From: an uncultured Prevotellaceae bacterium
GTDB lineage: Bacteria; Bacteroidota; Bacteroidia; Bacteroidales; Bacteroidaceae
Assembly (NCBI GenBank): GCA_937915745.1
Contig: CALGGJ010000099.1
Location: forward strand, 1-33,354
Reading direction: 5' to 3'
Length of the DNA: 33,354 bases
Position 1 is the first letter of the stretch. The number at the start of each line of letters is the position of its first letter. Below, in pieces: positions 18,091 through 27,119 of this stretch. The notes under the pieces were generated by a model that saw only the letters and a list, made by a program, of their open reading frames with translations, searched no databases and was not told the origin of the DNA. A program made the translations under genes and the position numbers.

Positions 18091-19335
18091 CTACGGTGTT
18101 GCCGATAGGGTTAATGTCGGGTTGTCGAGGTCGGGGTCACCCAACTGGTAGAGGTATGTTGGGTTGACCGTGACAGTGAGCGTATGTTTCTGTCCGCGAC
18201 TCATATCGGGTATCGCCGGCAGTTGGTTTTCTGCACAGCAGTTTTCGCGTATGAGCAACTCATCGTCGGCATCATATACATCGTACCATACTCTGATTGA
18301 CAGTCCGTCTCCGATGCCTGAGATGGCAGGTGTGAAACTGCCCAATATGCTGAGTTCCTTTGTCGGGTCGGAGCTGACAGTGCCGGCACTTGGTATCACC
18401 TTATCGTCGTTGAAGATTACCGCACTCGACGATCCATTCACCTGATCGTGGAAAGATATGCTTCCACCGTGTTCCAATGGGTTGAGGTTGGACGAATTGG
18501 CCACCATCGTGATGTCGCAACAGATGGTACTGCCTATATCACTCATAAACTCAATCTTACGCAGATGGATGGTACGCAGGGCACTATAATCATCGTCTGC
18601 CACAAACTTGAAGTGTACTCCGGCGTATATGTGGTCGAGCAACAGTCGTACGAAGTTACGACGTTTCTTCTTTCCCGTGTATGAGAATTCACCCATGTTC
18701 ACAGTCCCGTTGCCGGTTATAGTTATCACACCTTCGTTTTCATAAAAACCGGCTCCATCCATACTTGCTACCGGCTGCAGGTCTTCTACTCCAACCACCA
18801 CACAAGGGTCGGTCGGGGAAAGTATGTTCATGTTCGTGATGTTTATCACCACACCGGTTGTATAATCGCCATTCAAAGGTGATAGTGTGGTTGATGCCGC
18901 CATTTCGCTGGGCATGAACCCATAGAGGTGGTAAGCCTGATTTTCCTGAACATACACAAGCGACTCCCATTGGTCGCTGCCACCGACCTCTCCCTGATAG
19001 ATGAACTCTCCGGTAGTTGCCAATTCGGTAGTACCAGTCGTGAGAAACATCTTAATGGTTGCATACTCTGCATTGGCTTGTGGATAGAGGTTGTTGTATG
19101 CTACATATCCTGCGGGGGTGGTAACTGCCCGCGTGGCCAGCACATCGGTCATTGGCTGCATAAACGGCAACAGTTGCAGTTGGTCGCCACGGTCGGCAGC
19201 TGCATCGGCAGCAGCGTCGTCATTGCTACATCCCACAACCGAGAGGGTGCCGGCCATCGCCATGCACAAACCTGCGATGCACAACAAATGCCGCACAGCG
19301 CTGCCAATGATGTATGTATTGTTTTGTAGTTTCAT
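18091..19335 (-). CDS. Fimbrillin-family lipoprotein (Mfa_like_1 type)
   Basis: The 414-residue product starts at Met 19335; a longer frame to 19365 exists, but the signal peptide begins at MKLQNN. It has a lipoprotein signal with lipobox SVVGC (Cys36). Thr-Arg at residue 69 (LATRAV) sits at the position of the Arg-protease maturation site known in FimA/Mfa1. The middle (LLLDHIYAGVHFKFVAD...LRTIHLRKIEF) and the end (DMSRGQKHTLTVTVNPTYLYQLGDPD) are typical of fimbrillin-family proteins of Bacteroidales. It is the last small gene of the fimbrial operon, directly before the giant protein, so it may be a tip or accessory subunit. Family membership is by motif recognition, not by a search. Confidence 0.82.
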   Translation of the reverse strand: MKLQNNTYIIGSAVRHLLCIAGLCMAMAGTLSVVGCSNDDAAADAAADRGDQLQLLPFMQPMTDVLATRAVTTPAGYVAYNNLYPQANAEYATIKMFLTTGTTELATTGEFIYQGEVGGSDQWESLVYVQENQAYHLYGFMPSEMAASTTLSPLNGDYTTGVVINITNMNILSPTDPCVVVGVEDLQPVASMDGAGFYENEGVITITGNGTVNMGEFSYTGKKKRRNFVRLLLDHIYAGVHFKFVADDDYSALRTIHLRKIEFMSDIGSTICCDITMVANSSNLNPLEHGGSISFHDQVNGSSSAVIFNDDKVIPSAGTVSSDPTKELSILGSFTPAISGIGDGLSIRVWYDVYDADDELLIRENCCAENQLPAIPDMSRGQKHTLTVTVNPTYLYQLGDPDLDNPTLTLSATP

Positions 19336-19358
19336 ATTTGTCTGTGTATATTGCTGCT

Positions 19359-19388
19359 CGGGCAACGCAATCGCCCTACACTGACACT
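19359..19388 (-). repeat. REP-like palindrome in the spacer between two fimbrial genes
   Basis: GGGCAA (19360-19365) pairs with TCGCCC (19371-19376) with one mismatch and a short loop, followed by TACACTGACACTTG. The tail matches those at 4934 and 20859. It lies in the 120-bp gap between the 414- and 456-residue lipoprotein genes, upstream of the start at 19335. No U-tract follows it on the transcribed strand. Confidence 0.5.
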
Positions 19389-19455
19389 TGTTTGTATGTT
19401 ATATTCTGTATATTATATTTTCTTCGTCTGTGCTTTACCCGTCGGGGCTTTCCTG

Positions 19456-20826
19456 CTACCAGTTATACACTTGGTGGGAGGTGTTGCCGACATTGCCCCA
19501 ATCGGTCACATACACATTATGCAGGTCGAGTTTTCCACCACCATGGTAGTAGATATATACAATCCACGAGTGGTTGCGCGAGAAATCGAGTGGTTCGTTG
19601 AGTAGGAACGTGGCTTCATGGGATTCTTCTTCACCGCTTACAACTCCACCGGTGACAGAGTAGTTGCTGACGACTCGATAGTTTATTACACCACGCAGCC
19701 GTTTGTCGGTCTCGCGCATATAGTAAGGACCACGCAGTGTCAGTTCGTTGTCGCTGACGGCCTGCCCTATGAGTGTCTCATAGTCCTGCCCCGACTGGCT
19801 GACGTACCTAAAGTCGTATATATGATCATTTGAACAGATATCATGTCGGTAACCGTCGTCAAGTGAATAGCCCTCCTTGTTGCCAAAGTCTATCAACTCA
19901 TTCGAGAGCGTCGTCTTGTCTATGAAGACAATATCTTCGGTCTCGTAGTCGGTATCTTCGACCGCACCATTGTAGTTGCGATGTGTGTATGGCGGGTTGA
20001 AAAACATATATTCGTACTTCGGAAGATGGATATCGGCATCAGCCCCTGCGTCTGTCAGACTGCCCACAATCTTGATGCTGCTGATTTCAAGATATTCGTT
20101 TCCGCCTTGTAGCCGGCTGAATATAAACTTCACCCTCGATACCATGCGCACCAACGGCACATGGGCAATAGTATGCGACTCTTCTGACTCACCAATACGC
20201 AGGATAGGGCTGGTGCCATAGACCGGTTTGTTGAGCAACTTGCCCGACATAGGCAGTCCGGCATCGGGTATAGGCTTCGGCAGTACATTGCTATCGTCAT
20301 CTCTGTAAACCACGGTTGTGCCGAATGGGTCGGATGTGGCTGTGTGCTCCATCCTGATTGCGTCGAGCGCACTCTTCGTGGTGTTGGCATCGAGAGTGAC
20401 ATTACAATATGACTCTGCGTTGGCCAACACATAAACATCGACATTCGGTTTCTTCAGCGCAAACGCATCGCTCACTGCCATCATATAGGTATCGCCGCCG
20501 CCGAGGTTAATCTTGTCGAGTTCGTCGTCCGCCGGCTGCAGATATCCCACCAAATCGCCCACATTATATGTGTTGCCTGCCAAATCTGTATATTCCTCTG
20601 CCCAGAACACCCATATCCGCAATGAGTGGATTTGACTTTCTGATACAGATGCTGTCACATCACCGATATCAGCACGGGTAGTATATGGTTTTTCGGGCGA
20701 ATAGACATGTATATACAGCATGGTCGGCTCGCTATCGAGCAGTGAGTCGTGGTGCGAACATGCTGTAAGCAACAGCAATATCGCACAGCTGAGCACCGAT
20801 AGTATATATGTTAGTTTATGTTTCAT
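19456..20826 (-). CDS. Fimbrial lipoprotein with FimA-type N-terminal domain (accessory/tip subunit candidate)
   Basis: The 456-residue product starts at Met 20826; an upstream frame to 20868 would read through a REP-like hairpin and is rejected. The signal peptide ends in lipobox LLTAC (Cys23). Thr-Arg at residue 51 (YTTRAD) is a candidate Arg-protease maturation site. The sequence AGLPMSGKLL followed by VPLVRMVSRVKFIF is the hallmark of the P_gingi_FimA-type N-terminal domain, where the PMSG turn precedes a strand with basic residues. It is not a close relative of the four Mfa1-like proteins upstream, since it lacks their (I/V)GGQ and DYxT blocks. By analogy with FimC/D/E and Mfa3/4 it may be a minor or tip component. 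A 63-bp spacer separates it from the upstream 639-residue gene. Confidence 0.8.
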   Translation of the reverse strand: MKHKLTYILSVLSCAILLLLTACSHHDSLLDSEPTMLYIHVYSPEKPYTTRADIGDVTASVSESQIHSLRIWVFWAEEYTDLAGNTYNVGDLVGYLQPADDELDKINLGGGDTYMMAVSDAFALKKPNVDVYVLANAESYCNVTLDANTTKSALDAIRMEHTATSDPFGTTVVYRDDDSNVLPKPIPDAGLPMSGKLLNKPVYGTSPILRIGESEESHTIAHVPLVRMVSRVKFIFSRLQGGNEYLEISSIKIVGSLTDAGADADIHLPKYEYMFFNPPYTHRNYNGAVEDTDYETEDIVFIDKTTLSNELIDFGNKEGYSLDDGYRHDICSNDHIYDFRYVSQSGQDYETLIGQAVSDNELTLRGPYYMRETDKRLRGVINYRVVSNYSVTGGVVSGEEESHEATFLLNEPLDFSRNHSWIVYIYYHGGGKLDLHNVYVTDWGNVGNTSHQVYNW

Positions 20827-20839
20827 CCTTGTCTTCTCT

Positions 20840-20869
20840 CGGGCGACGGAATCGCCCGACGCTGACACC
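20840..20869 (-). repeat. REP-like palindrome between fimbrial genes
   Basis: Perfect 7-bp arms CGGGCGA (20840-20846) and TCGCCCG (20852-20858) flank a CGGAA loop and are followed by ACGCTGACACC. This is the best-preserved copy of the family. It lies in the 63-bp spacer between the start at 20826 and the upstream stop at 20890, so it is probably in the mRNA leader of the 456-residue lipoprotein. Confidence 0.6.
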
Positions 20870-20889
20870 TCATTTATATTATATATTAC

Positions 20890-22809
20890 TTAGTCTAACG
20901 ACACGTTTGTACCCTTGACTTCCTGCCAGGGTGTTATCTCTATACCTATTTCAAGTCGCGGCGACATGATATTTGGCAGGACATTGTATGCCTTCGCCAG
21001 TCTCGATATTGTCATCTGCATGGTGGTAGTATAGTCCTGTGTGAACACCCGTTTCTCGTAGTCGTCGCGTGTGTCGGGGGTCTCGGGGTCATCCGGCTTG
21101 ACCTTTCCCACCAGATAAAATCGGGTGTTCGGGTATATCATACCGTCCATACCACGGAATGTGACAGAGCTGTTGTTCTCGAACTCTGCAATGACCGTCA
21201 CCTCTTCGTCGTCCTTATTCTGAAGCACCATGGTATGTGCCGATGTCGTAACTTGAGACGCAGAGGCATCATCGGAAGGCGGCAGAATAGTGATGTCGGA
21301 GTGAACAGGGTCATATACAAAGCATAAGTCGTCGTCGCCCTCATCCTCATCAAGAGTGAAGTCGAATTGTACCGGACGCTGACCTCCAACGATGATGGCT
21401 TTCAGTGGGAAGCATGGTGTCCCGGCTTCTGCCACGGGGACGGGATTTCCGTTGGCATCGGGCAGCGTCGCCGTTGTTTGTCTGTTGAGTTGTACCTCCA
21501 GGTGTGCCACTGCATACTGCAATGGGTCTATCAGTGCCGCCGACTTGGTATGAGGTACGATTACGGCATTATTCACTTCATATCCTGCTAATATGTCTGT
21601 CCATGAATTTGTTGTCAGGTAGTACTGCGAGCGGTTGTCGGTCATCGACGTTTTTATCAGACTGTTGGCAAAATAGTATAACTCGGCCGGATACGCAAAT
21701 CGCTGCAAAGAATTGATGTCGGCCACGCTTGTGGTCGTGGTCTGTGGTACAAACCGTGATGACGTCAAGTTCCACTTCACGGCTGCAGCACCATCGGGCA
21801 ATCCTAAGTCGCGCGGATAATCGTCTAATACACCCAACGACGTTATACAGCCATTAGCGTCATCGAATGTGAAACCGGAGATTGCAGGCGATGGAGTGGA
21901 TATGCGGCTGAGTATCGCATCACACAAAGCCTCGGCTGCTCCATCCCATTCCACCGGTAACGGCCATGTGGCTTGCTCATCGGGGTCGGTCATGTTGCTG
22001 ACGTTACTGTATAGTTCATTTACAAATATCTTCACATTGGCAGCCGACCCTGCCATGAGTGCGGTCTCGGTGGCGTCTATCATATTTATGAAGTTCTGGT
22101 ATAGTGCTTGCAACTGCGGCTGTTCGACAGTTGCCCAAGTGTATGTATATGTATCAGTCGGATTATTTGTAGGGTCGGGAGTATATTCGACTGATGTCGT
22201 TGCTATATATGTGAGGTATTCGGCCAGTTTGCTTGCCTCGTCGGGTACACTGGTCGAAGGATATATCTGTTCGAGGGCAAATGAGATATCTGCCGGTGGA
22301 GTTTCGTTGTTCAGTCCGCTGCAAACGAGTGAGCCATACCGTGCCTTGTATTCAATCATCTGCGATGCAGTGGCATTAGGACTCAATGATGTTGCTTTGG
22401 CAGCACGGGCATAGGCCAGGAATGCTCCCACACCTGTCATGAAGTCCTGTTTCGTATAATAATAATAGTATGCGCCAGGGGTCTGACTCGAGGCATCGAA
22501 GGAGGTCCCGATGGCATGTATGTCGAATAGTTTCGGCGAGTCGGTCTTTCGTACCTTGGTGTTCGACAAGAACGGATAAAGGTGAATCTCTGACAGTCCT
22601 CGGAACGACCCGTCGGCCGACTGCACGATATCGGTACTCATACGTGTCTGCTGTACGCAGTTGAGCGAGAAAGCAAAATCGACACTCACACTGTCGCCCA
22701 CAGCGAAAGTATCGTCTATATCTTCATCCAAAAGGCTACAGCGAGTCGTGCCGGTACATAGTAACAGTGTCGGCAAAAGTGCTGTATATATTTTGGTCTT
22801 ATAATTCAT
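20890..22809 (-). CDS. Mfa1-family fimbrillin paralogue (639 aa)
   Basis: The 639-residue lipoprotein is one of four Mfa1-type paralogues here. The signal segment MNYKTKIYTALLPTLLLC reaches a weak lipobox, either TTRC (Cys24) or LLLC (Cys18); Cys24 aligns better with its neighbours. Conserved blocks are QQTRMSTD with Arg56, SFRGLSEIHLYPF, YGSLVCSGL, DLGLPDGAAAVKWN, YPAELYYFAN, LQYAVAHLEVQL, AIIVGGQ, and the C-terminal RVFTQDYTTTMQMTISRLAKAYNVLP...LEIGIEI. It is the most diverged paralogue, with an acidic insertion DEDEGDDD after the GGQ block. Inferred role: structural fimbrial subunit exported as a lipoprotein. A hairpin-containing spacer of 149 bp precedes it. Confidence 0.85.
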   Translation of the reverse strand: MNYKTKIYTALLPTLLLCTGTTRCSLLDEDIDDTFAVGDSVSVDFAFSLNCVQQTRMSTDIVQSADGSFRGLSEIHLYPFLSNTKVRKTDSPKLFDIHAIGTSFDASSQTPGAYYYYYTKQDFMTGVGAFLAYARAAKATSLSPNATASQMIEYKARYGSLVCSGLNNETPPADISFALEQIYPSTSVPDEASKLAEYLTYIATTSVEYTPDPTNNPTDTYTYTWATVEQPQLQALYQNFINMIDATETALMAGSAANVKIFVNELYSNVSNMTDPDEQATWPLPVEWDGAAEALCDAILSRISTPSPAISGFTFDDANGCITSLGVLDDYPRDLGLPDGAAAVKWNLTSSRFVPQTTTTSVADINSLQRFAYPAELYYFANSLIKTSMTDNRSQYYLTTNSWTDILAGYEVNNAVIVPHTKSAALIDPLQYAVAHLEVQLNRQTTATLPDANGNPVPVAEAGTPCFPLKAIIVGGQRPVQFDFTLDEDEGDDDLCFVYDPVHSDITILPPSDDASASQVTTSAHTMVLQNKDDEEVTVIAEFENNSSVTFRGMDGMIYPNTRFYLVGKVKPDDPETPDTRDDYEKRVFTQDYTTTMQMTISRLAKAYNVLPNIMSPRLEIGIEITPWQEVKGTNVSLD

Positions 22810-22896
22810 CTTGTCTCTTTCGTGAAGTATAGGTTCATCTGTCGTTTGTTGAGATGCAGACTGTGTCTGGTGGTTTTGTTCACTGCCGGCCCCGGC

Positions 22897-22918
22897 GTGA
22901 GGGGCATGTGCCCCTCAC
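22897..22918. repeat. Perfect 10-bp inverted repeat in an operon spacer
   Basis: Arms GTGAGGGGCA (22897-22906) and TGCCCCTCAC (22909-22918) are separated by two bases. A second small GC-rich inverted repeat, GCCGG/CCGGC, adjoins it at about 22886-22897. It lies within the 149-bp spacer between the 609- and 639-residue fimbrillin genes. No run of U follows on the transcribed strand, so a processing, stability or attenuation element is more likely than an intrinsic terminator. Confidence 0.6.
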
Positions 22919-22958
22919 TGCCAAACCGACTGGGTTTATGCTTATTGTCCGTAATTTA

Positions 22959-24788
22959 TCAGATTTCAGGCTCTATAGTCAGACCTGGCACCCATTCAAG
23001 GTCAACAGATGTACCGAGTTCGATGGTCTCGGTCGAAAGGTCCGGCACAGCCGGACTACCTTCACCCGGACCGCCGTCGCCATCCTTGCCACTCTTGATA
23101 GTGATGTTAACCTTAGTTACGTAGTCGGACATGAAGACTTTATCGACAGAACCTGCCTCATATCCTCCTGCACCAACCGGGTTCAGGGTTGCCTTCAGAT
23201 AGAATTTCGAACCGGTAGTGACAACACCTTCCTTTGCCTGGAATGCAGGACCGTTGTTCACGAGTTCGAGTGCGATATTCACCTTGGTATCTGTCACGGT
23301 TTCGAGGCCCAGTGTATGGTTTTTGACGGTTGTATAATCGCCCACCTTTGCCACGATGCCATCCGGCACATTACGGTCGTAGATTGTACGTGTGCTGGCA
23401 CCATAGGCCAACCCGCTGGTAGAGAAGTCGTAGTTTGCAACAGTCTGTCCGCCTACGAGCACACCGGTCAGGGTGAAACCTTTAGTGACATCCATCTCGT
23501 TGCCTGCATGGTCGTAAACCTTACCGTCGCTGTCGGCAGCAATCCTGAGGCGCAGTTCGAGACGTCCGACACCATACTGTGCCGGCTTAACCAATGCGAC
23601 AGACTGGGTGTTCTCTGTTACCTTGTCGGACGCACCGTCATATACGGTTTCGATAACCTGTGACCACTCTGCAACGTCGTCATTGTCGGGTCCCTGTCCG
23701 CCTGCATTAGTAGTAGTCTCGCTGTATTTAGGCGATTCAATGTCGTCGGATGCCTTTATCGTGGTGCTCACATAATACCATATGGCAGCAGGATAGGCAT
23801 ATTGTGTGAGGTTGCTTTGGAAAGGAGCATCGGGGTCAGCAGTCTTATCGACAAAAGCCAATGCCGTTCCGTCCCATTCTATATTGGCAGCGCCATCTGG
23901 CAGGTTGAGGTTTGCAGGGAAGCCCTTGTATTGTTCTTTGAGAGCCAGTTTGTCACCGCTCTTTGGTGTACCTACAGCCTCGATAGCCGTACATATCTTG
24001 CGCGACACGGTATAAGCGGGGTCATCCTCGTCGGCATAGTCAACGTGAGCAGCCGAGAAGTAGAGGTTGTTGAGTACAACGGCGATATAGTCGGAGGCAC
24101 ATACCCGAAGACCAAGGAACTGGGTACGCAGGGCTTGGAGCAGTGTGTTGGTTGCTACATCCCACCCTTCGGTGTTGGCGATGTCGGTGAGGGCTGTAAG
24201 TATAGCCTGTCCGGTTGCATCGTCCTTGATTGCCGTCTTGCTTGAGTTGATTTGTTCGAGTCCGATCTGCACATCACCAGGTGTGGTAAAGTCATCTCCC
24301 AGATTGCTTACGACAAGCGACCCGTATGCAAACTTATCGTTGGTGTTGTCGGTTGCCTTGGCATACATCAGGAAGTGGCTGGTATTCACAGGCACGGTAG
24401 CATCGGCATAAACCTTGTAGTTCACGTTTCCTACAGATTTCAGCGAACCACTCATTCCGTATGGAGCGATGTCTTCGAGGTTAATCACATTGGCAAACTT
24501 GGTCGTGGTGTTTTGAGGCTCGGTGTTGAATGGTATGAGCTGTATGTTGCTCAGTCCACGGAATTGGGCAACACTTCCATCGGCTTGGGTGGCTGCACCT
24601 GCCATACGTGTCTTTACTACCGAGTGTGGAATAGAGATAACGAACTCCGGTTTCACATTGGCAGTACCGTTTTCGTCGATAAAGACGTTGGAATTGAGGT
24701 CATCCTTGTCGGATGAGCAGGAACTGATTCCGGCTACGCCTGCCAGCAGCACCACTGCGGCAAAGGCGAATGTCTTGATTTGTTTCAT
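22959..24788 (-). CDS. Mfa1-family fimbrillin paralogue (609 aa)
   Basis: A lipoprotein signal ending in lipobox ISSC (Cys24) is followed by KTRMAGAATQ (Arg61), QFRGLSNIQLIPFN, YGSLVVSNL, FPANLNLPDGAANIEWDG, YPAAIWYYVSTTI, VALVKPAQYGVGRLELRL and GVLVGGQ. The C-terminal block is VFMSDYVTKVNITI, a Gly/Pro-rich linker (GKDGDGGPGEGSP) and LGTSVDLEWVPGL. It is closest to the ~725-residue paralogue upstream. Compared with that protein, the linker before the last strand is short and has only a DGDGG remnant where the neighbour has a long Asp/Asn repeat. Inferred role: fimbrial shaft or minor subunit. Confidence 0.88.
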   Translation of the reverse strand: MKQIKTFAFAAVVLLAGVAGISSCSSDKDDLNSNVFIDENGTANVKPEFVISIPHSVVKTRMAGAATQADGSVAQFRGLSNIQLIPFNTEPQNTTTKFANVINLEDIAPYGMSGSLKSVGNVNYKVYADATVPVNTSHFLMYAKATDNTNDKFAYGSLVVSNLGDDFTTPGDVQIGLEQINSSKTAIKDDATGQAILTALTDIANTEGWDVATNTLLQALRTQFLGLRVCASDYIAVVLNNLYFSAAHVDYADEDDPAYTVSRKICTAIEAVGTPKSGDKLALKEQYKGFPANLNLPDGAANIEWDGTALAFVDKTADPDAPFQSNLTQYAYPAAIWYYVSTTIKASDDIESPKYSETTTNAGGQGPDNDDVAEWSQVIETVYDGASDKVTENTQSVALVKPAQYGVGRLELRLRIAADSDGKVYDHAGNEMDVTKGFTLTGVLVGGQTVANYDFSTSGLAYGASTRTIYDRNVPDGIVAKVGDYTTVKNHTLGLETVTDTKVNIALELVNNGPAFQAKEGVVTTGSKFYLKATLNPVGAGGYEAGSVDKVFMSDYVTKVNITIKSGKDGDGGPGEGSPAVPDLSTETIELGTSVDLEWVPGLTIEPEI

Positions 24789-24845
24789 AAGTTAACTTCT
24801 GTTTGTTCTATATTACATTCTATATTATTCATGTTTATATATCTT

Positions 24846-24859
24846 GTCACCCTTGCGGG
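24846..24859 (-). repeat. Short GNRA-type hairpin motif shared by two operon spacers
   Basis: GTCACCCTTGCGGG here matches GTCGCCCTTGCGGG at 28249-28262. On the minus strand both read CCCGCAAGGG, a short stem closed by a GCAA tetraloop. One lies upstream of the 609-residue fimbrillin, the other upstream of the anchor gene. The motif is short and chance is possible. Confidence 0.35.
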
Positions 24860-24892
24860 CTGTTTGTTTCTTGTCAGGGATAGTTATCCGTC

Positions 24893-27070
24893 TTACAACG
24901 GTACGTCGGGGAACACGAATCCGATGTTCCACGACAGGTTGACACTTACCCCAAATGTTCGTCTCACGTCTTGGTTGACGAGGTTTGGAATGCCGTAGGT
25001 GGCAGTAGCCAGTCCTTTCGCCACTGTCGGGGTGTCGGGCCATGAGCCGTCGTCGTTGCGGTTGATGGCAACATCTAACCTGTTGTCATTGTTGGTATCC
25101 CAGCCAATGCTGTCGATTACTCCGTCGTTGTCGGTATCGGCATACACGATATGGTCGGGGTGGCCATCGTGGTTGACATCGAAGTCGTCGAGGATGTCGT
25201 CGCCGTCGAGGTCGATACCCATTATGAGGCCGTTGTCGTTCTTCACATACTTGTCGGGTATGTTGTCGTTGTTGTTGTCGGTGTCGGGCACGTCGTCACC
25301 GTTCACATCGCGGTTACCGGCCATGATTTGCATGTTGGCCGTGGTGATGTGGTCGCTGATGAATATACGGTCTAAATTGCCCGACGAGTAGTTGTTGGCA
25401 GAGTTTGGCACCATATTGGCCACAAGGTAGAAGGTGGCACCATGGGCTATGAGTCCGTCGGCTCCCTGGAAGTCGGGTCCGTCGTTCACGAGTTCGAGTG
25501 CGATGAGTACGTTTGCATCGGCCGACGTAGGCAGGCCGAGTGTATAGTTATAGTCGGTCCACTGCGCATATTTCACCTTATGGCGCGTGCCATTCAGTTG
25601 GGTGTCGTATATAGCATAGTCGTGTGCTCCGTCAACGGGCTTGAAGTCAAAGCCCGACTGTCGCTGACCGCCGATGATGTAACCCTTCAGCGTGAATCCG
25701 TCTGACACATCGATGCTCTTGCCTGTTGCATCGTACAGACACGAACTCTCCATCGTCACACGGGTGTCGAGGCGGCCCACAGCATATTGCACCTGCTTCA
25801 CCATTGCCACCGACTGTGTCGTTGACTTCACCTCGGTATATCCGTTGGCGTATGCCTCGTTGATGAGTTGTTGCCAGTTCTGATACGACGCAGAGGAGTT
25901 TTCGCTGCCGGCTCCCTCATTGTCCTGATTGTTGTTTGTACCGTTATCGTTATCGTCCTGAGCATCTGCCGACATGTCTCCGGTCAGTGCGAGGGAGTCG
26001 CTTGCCACAATCGACGAGCTGACCATATATTGCAGGTTGGCAGGATATACGTAGTCGCCCATTGCAGGTATGGTGAGTCCTCGTCCGTAGTCGTGTGTGT
26101 CGGGGGTCTGATATTGTTCGGTGGTTGCGTTCCACTCTATTCGTGCGGCACCCTCCGGCAGGTTGATGTCGGCAGGGAATCCCTGATACTCGTCTTTCAG
26201 CGTCAGTTTGTCGCTTCCCGGTGCAGGAGCCGTAGCACATGCATCGGTTATGGCACTGATGATGTTGTCGGCCAATTGTCGTCCGGGATAGGTTTCGTTT
26301 ATGTCGCAAATCTGCTTATATACCTTACCAAGCATACGCTCCACACCTGCCGACGACAGGGTTGTAAGTGTTGTCATGCCTCTGTATGCCTCGTGCAGGC
26401 GTTCGTCGTCGGTGGTCGCCCAGCTGTCGTCGGGAGCTGCTGCGTTCGATGTGGTGTGCATGATGTTGTTGAGCAATGCGACTAACGCCTGTCCGGTGGT
26501 GCTGCCCCCTTGTTCGGCCGTTGAAGCACATATAGGTACGTACTCGAACCCCACCGATGTGTTGTTGCTGTATGTGTCGAGTCCGCTCACCTTGAGCGCG
26601 CCATACTTCATGAAGTCGTCGTGTGTCGTGGCATTATCTATGGACTGTGCATAGAGTGTGAAGTGTGTGGTTCCGATTGGTATTGCAATCTGTCTGACGA
26701 CAGAGTAGTCGGTGTTGGTTGCCAGTTCGACGGGATGCCCGTTGGTACCTGGCAGCTGTATGACGTTTGACGTGCTTCGCGAAGACAGTGCCGGCACTTG
26801 GTTGAAACAGAGCAGCCGTATGTTCTCAAGTCCACGGAAGTCGGCTGTGCTCCCTGCGAGTTGCACCACATCGGCCGACATACGTGTCTGGCCTCCATTC
26901 TTCTGCCCAACGACGATGCGCTGTGGCAGTGCGAACGTGAGGTGTGCATTCACTGTAGGCACCTCGGCCGGGCTGTCCCACTCGTCGTGGTCGGAGCAGG
27001 CAACGAATGCAGAGGCACTCAGCACTGCTGTTGCCACAATCAGTTTGTTATATATCATTATCTTGTTCAT
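24893..27070 (-). CDS. Mfa1-family fimbrillin with Ca2+-binding-like Asp/Asn repeat insertion (725 aa)
   Basis: The start at 27070 (MNKIMIYNKL...) gives a clean lipoprotein signal with lipobox FVAC (Cys25); the frame extends to 27160 but would overlap the upstream gene with a highly basic, non-signal segment. Met5 (27058) is also possible. Paralogue blocks are QTRMSADVVQ (Arg63), DFRGLENIRLLCFN, YGALKVSGL, FPADINLPEGAARIEWN, YPANLQYMVSS, VQYAVGRLDTRV, YIIGGQ and RIFISDHITTANMQIMAG. Between this last block and the final strand (FGVSVNLSWNIGF) lies a ~100-residue insert (residues ~580-683) of DxDxDG/DxNxDG units, such as DLDGDDILDD, DVNHDG and DTDNDGVID, as in thrombospondin type 3 or EF-hand-like loops. 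Inferred role: structural fimbrial subunit whose C-terminal region may be stabilised by calcium. Confidence 0.88.
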   Translation of the reverse strand: MNKIMIYNKLIVATAVLSASAFVACSDHDEWDSPAEVPTVNAHLTFALPQRIVVGQKNGGQTRMSADVVQLAGSTADFRGLENIRLLCFNQVPALSSRSTSNVIQLPGTNGHPVELATNTDYSVVRQIAIPIGTTHFTLYAQSIDNATTHDDFMKYGALKVSGLDTYSNNTSVGFEYVPICASTAEQGGSTTGQALVALLNNIMHTTSNAAAPDDSWATTDDERLHEAYRGMTTLTTLSSAGVERMLGKVYKQICDINETYPGRQLADNIISAITDACATAPAPGSDKLTLKDEYQGFPADINLPEGAARIEWNATTEQYQTPDTHDYGRGLTIPAMGDYVYPANLQYMVSSSIVASDSLALTGDMSADAQDDNDNGTNNNQDNEGAGSENSSASYQNWQQLINEAYANGYTEVKSTTQSVAMVKQVQYAVGRLDTRVTMESSCLYDATGKSIDVSDGFTLKGYIIGGQRQSGFDFKPVDGAHDYAIYDTQLNGTRHKVKYAQWTDYNYTLGLPTSADANVLIALELVNDGPDFQGADGLIAHGATFYLVANMVPNSANNYSSGNLDRIFISDHITTANMQIMAGNRDVNGDDVPDTDNNNDNIPDKYVKNDNGLIMGIDLDGDDILDDFDVNHDGHPDHIVYADTDNDGVIDSIGWDTNNDNRLDVAINRNDDGSWPDTPTVAKGLATATYGIPNLVNQDVRRTFGVSVNLSWNIGFVFPDVPL

Positions 27071-27119
27071 GTCGGTCTTGGCGCGGTATCGTTTCCGGGT
27101 GTGGGTGTGCCTTCGCTTT

